A DNA stretch of 33,402 bases from Deltaproteobacteria bacterium (GTDB taxonomy: Bacteria; Desulfobacterota; Desulfarculia; Desulfarculales; Desulfarculaceae). The stretch's first letter is position 1; each line of letters opens with the position of its first letter. The position numbers and the translations under genes are program-made. Positions 31,650-33,402 of the stretch are shown here, piece by piece. The stretch covers positions 1 through 33,402 of the forward strand of contig JAJZPI010000023.1 of NCBI GenBank assembly GCA_021811275.1, read 5' to 3'. Below the pieces are notes generated by a model, which had not been told where the DNA came from, searched no databases, and worked only from the letters and a program-made list of their open reading frames with translations.

Positions 31650-32543
31650 CTAGCCGCGAGGGTGGTGGAGCTTGTGGACCTCGGAGAGGCGCTGGGTGGT
31701 GAGGTGGGTGTAAATCTCGGTGGTGGAGATGTCGGCGTGGCCGAGCATGATCTGGACGCTGCGCAGGTCGGCCCCGCCCAGGAGCAGGTGGGTGGCGAAG
31801 GTGTGGCGCAGGGTGTGGGGGGTGACCTCGCCGGGGATGGCGGCGGCGGTGACGTGCTTGCGCACGATCTTCCAGGCCCCCATGCGCGTGAGCGGTCCGC
31901 CCCGGTTGCTGATGAGCACCTCCTCGCGGCGGTTGCCCTTGAGCAGGCGGCGGCGGGGGCCTTCGAGGTAATCCTTGAGCAGGGCCAGCGCGGTCTCGTG
32001 CACGGGGACCAGGCGCTCCTTGCCGCCCTTGCCGCGCACGGCCAGGCAGCCCACCTGGAACTGGACCTGGCCCACGCCCAGACTGATGACCTCGCTGATG
32101 CGCAGGCCGGCGGCGTACATCAGCTCCAGCGTCACCCGGTCGCGGGCGCCGAGGTCGGTGGCGGGATCGGGGGCGGCCAGCAGGCGGGCGACCTCCTCCT
32201 GGCTGAGGAAGCGGGGCAGGCCCCCGGGCAGGCGGGGTCCCTCCAGGGTGGCCAGGGGGTCGTCCTTGACCAGGCCGTTCTCGTAGAGGTAGCGGAAGAG
32301 GCCGCGGGCGGCGGAGAGGCGGCGGGCCCTGGTGCGGGCGGCGAGCCCCTCGCGGCTCATGGCCGCCAGCCAGGCCACCACGTGCAGGGCGTCCACCCGG
32401 GGCCAGGAGTCCACGCCCTGGACCGCGAGGTAGGTGGTCAGCTCGCGCAGGTCGGAGGCGTAGGCCTCCAAGGTGTTGCCGGCCAGGGCCCGCTCGGCGG
32501 TCAGATGGGTCAGGAACAGGTCCAGGCCCTGGTCAAAGCTCAT
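31650..32543 (-). CDS. xerD: Tyrosine recombinase, XerD/XerC type
   Basis: Xer recombinases resolve chromosome dimers at dif near the division septum. The 297-residue protein has the N-terminal SAM-like core-binding domain (LTAERALAGNTLEAYASDL; ARRLSAARGLFRYL) and a complete catalytic domain: Arg in AAGLRISEVISL, Lys in GKGGKERLVPV, HTLRHTFATHLL, LGHADIS and the nucleophile Tyr in TTEIYTHLT. Length matches chromosomal Xer, not phage integrases. XerD is favoured over XerC by overall resemblance only. The ATG lies inside the end of the aminopeptidase gene (11-base overlap) and has no clear own ribosome binding site, so it is probably coupled. Confidence 0.88.
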   Translation of the reverse strand: MSFDQGLDLFLTHLTAERALAGNTLEAYASDLRELTTYLAVQGVDSWPRVDALHVVAWLAAMSREGLAARTRARRLSAARGLFRYLYENGLVKDDPLATLEGPRLPGGLPRFLSQEEVARLLAAPDPATDLGARDRVTLELMYAAGLRISEVISLGVGQVQFQVGCLAVRGKGGKERLVPVHETALALLKDYLEGPRRRLLKGNRREEVLISNRGGPLTRMGAWKIVRKHVTAAAIPGEVTPHTLRHTFATHLLLGGADLRSVQIMLGHADISTTEIYTHLTTQRLSEVHKLHHPRG

Positions 32544-33402
32544 AAAAATCGTCCAGGCCGTTCAGGAGCCGGCAGCCGTCCTTGGTGAGCAGCACCATCT
32601 GCTCCAAGCGCACCCCGCCCCAGCCGGGCAGGTAGATGCCCGGCTCCACGGTGAAGACCATGCCCGGCTCCAGGGCGCCGGCGGAGCGAGGGGCCAGCGA
32701 GGGATGCTCGTGGGTGGCCAGGCCCACGCCGTGGCCCAGGGAGTGGCCGAAGCGGTCGCCGTAACCCGCGTCCTCGATGATGCGGCGGGCGATGGCGTCG
32801 GCCTCGACCCCGCTCATGCCGGGCCTGATGCCGGCGATGGCCGCCAGCTGGGCCCGGCGCACGATGGCGTATATCTCCCGGAAACGGGCGTCTGACTTTG
32901 CCAGGCCGCCGACCACGACGGTGCGCGAGATGTCCGAGCAGTAGCCCCCCAGGCGCGCGCCCACGTCGAAGATGACCGGCTCGCCGGGGACCAGCAGGCG
33001 CTCGCCAGGCTCGGCGTGGGGCTCGGCGGCATTGGGGCCGCTGGCCACGATGGGGGTGAAGGCGTCGCCCTCGGCCCCGGCCTCCACCACGCCCCGGCTG
33101 ATGGCCCGGGCCAGCTCCAACTCGCTCCTGCCCGCCAGGTCGCCGGCCAGCACCCCGGCCAGAACCTTTTCGATCAGGGCCACGCTGGCCCGCAGGGCGC
33201 GCACCTCCTCGGGGTCCTTGCGCTGGCGCAGACCCATGACCAAGCCCCGGGTGGCCACCAGCTCCACGCCGGACAGCGCCTCGGCCAGGCGGTCGCGCTG
33301 CTCCACCAAGAGGGCGTCGGCCTCGAAACCCAGGCGCTTGACCCAGGTGGATTTGAGGACCTCGGCCAGCTCGGCGGCCAAGCCCTGGCGGTGGATACGG
33401 GG
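32533..33402 (-). CDS. M24 family aminopeptidase P / Xaa-Pro peptidase (N-terminus outside window)
   Basis: The frame is open to the right window edge, so the protein continues upstream; about 289 residues are seen. The two metal-ion (pita-bread) peptidase ligands are all present: Asp in VIFDVGARLGGYCSD (two Asp), His in FGHSLGHGVGLATHEHPSL, Glu in FTVEPGIYLPGWGGVR and Glu in RLEQMVLL. RQRKDPEEVRALRAS marks the linker between the creatinase-like N-domain and the catalytic domain. It removes N-terminal residues before proline or splits Xaa-Pro dipeptides; which applies cannot be read. Confidence 0.92.
   Translation of the reverse strand, partial: PRIHRQGLAAELAEVLKSTWVKRLGFEADALLVEQRDRLAEALSGVELVATRGLVMGLRQRKDPEEVRALRASVALIEKVLAGVLAGDLAGRSELELARAISRGVVEAGAEGDAFTPIVASGPNAAEPHAEPGERLLVPGEPVIFDVGARLGGYCSDISRTVVVGGLAKSDARFREIYAIVRRAQLAAIAGIRPGMSGVEADAIARRIIEDAGYGDRFGHSLGHGVGLATHEHPSLAPRSAGALEPGMVFTVEPGIYLPGWGGVRLEQMVLLTKDGCRLLNGLDDFYEL

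Noticed and set aside
31650-32543. Tyrosine recombinase as a sign of a prophage or integron
   Set aside because: Length and motifs fit chromosomal Xer. It is coupled to a peptidase gene, and no phage, attI or cassette genes are seen.

Overview
This is about 33 kb of GC-rich bacterial chromosome, almost fully coding. The gene content suggests a deltaproteobacterium (Desulfobacterota; a Desulfarculus-like organism is my guess from family resemblance, not a database result). Pointers are the DHH-CBS-tRNA nucleotidyltransferase fusion, a haem-type chemoreceptor, TRAP transport paired with a universal stress protein, and the classical rpsB-to-rseP housekeeping cluster. No rRNA, tRNA, CRISPR array, prophage or insertion sequence was recognised.

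Plus-strand half (1-10.7 kb). It opens with the end of a PHP-domain phosphatase and an RNase Z-like metallo-beta-lactamase-fold hydrolase. A 430-bp leader region follows, then a universal stress protein and a complete TRAP transporter (binding protein, small permease, large permease) that ends at a clear intrinsic terminator. Next come a soluble GAF histidine kinase overlapping a receiver-TPR response regulator, class I fructose-1,6-bisphosphatase and TsaD (tRNA t6A synthesis). A palindromic REP-like element lies between the last two.

Minus-strand half (10.9-33.4 kb). A convergent junction at 10.69-10.95 kb holds several long hairpins. One co-directional run, read from a good sigma70-type promoter near 16.7 kb, encodes a haem-motif methyl-accepting chemotaxis protein, a second universal stress protein, a NeuB-type synthase with SAF domain, a GT2 glycosyltransferase and a CoA-transferase. 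A second, longer run follows the order rpsB, tsf, pyrH, frr, uppS, cdsA, dxr, rseP, tsaB (translation, UMP kinase, isoprenoid and phospholipid precursors, regulated proteolysis, t6A). It is followed by a 95-bp tandem repeat array and a GT4 glycosyltransferase. Upstream lie scpB and scpA (condensin partners), a site-2-protease-like M50 protein, the DHH-CBS-nucleotidyltransferase fusion, a 550-bp intergenic region that is partly AT-rich and strongly structured, XerD-like recombinase and an M24 aminopeptidase cut by the window end.

Points most worth a second look: a one-base frameshift in uppS exactly at its conserved RTSGE motif; the near-identical 95-bp tandem array; the CxxCH haem motif in the chemoreceptor sensor domain; three stacked hairpins between tsf and pyrH; and the structured 31.1-31.65 kb intergenic region. 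I did not find a convincing wholly new multi-gene system.
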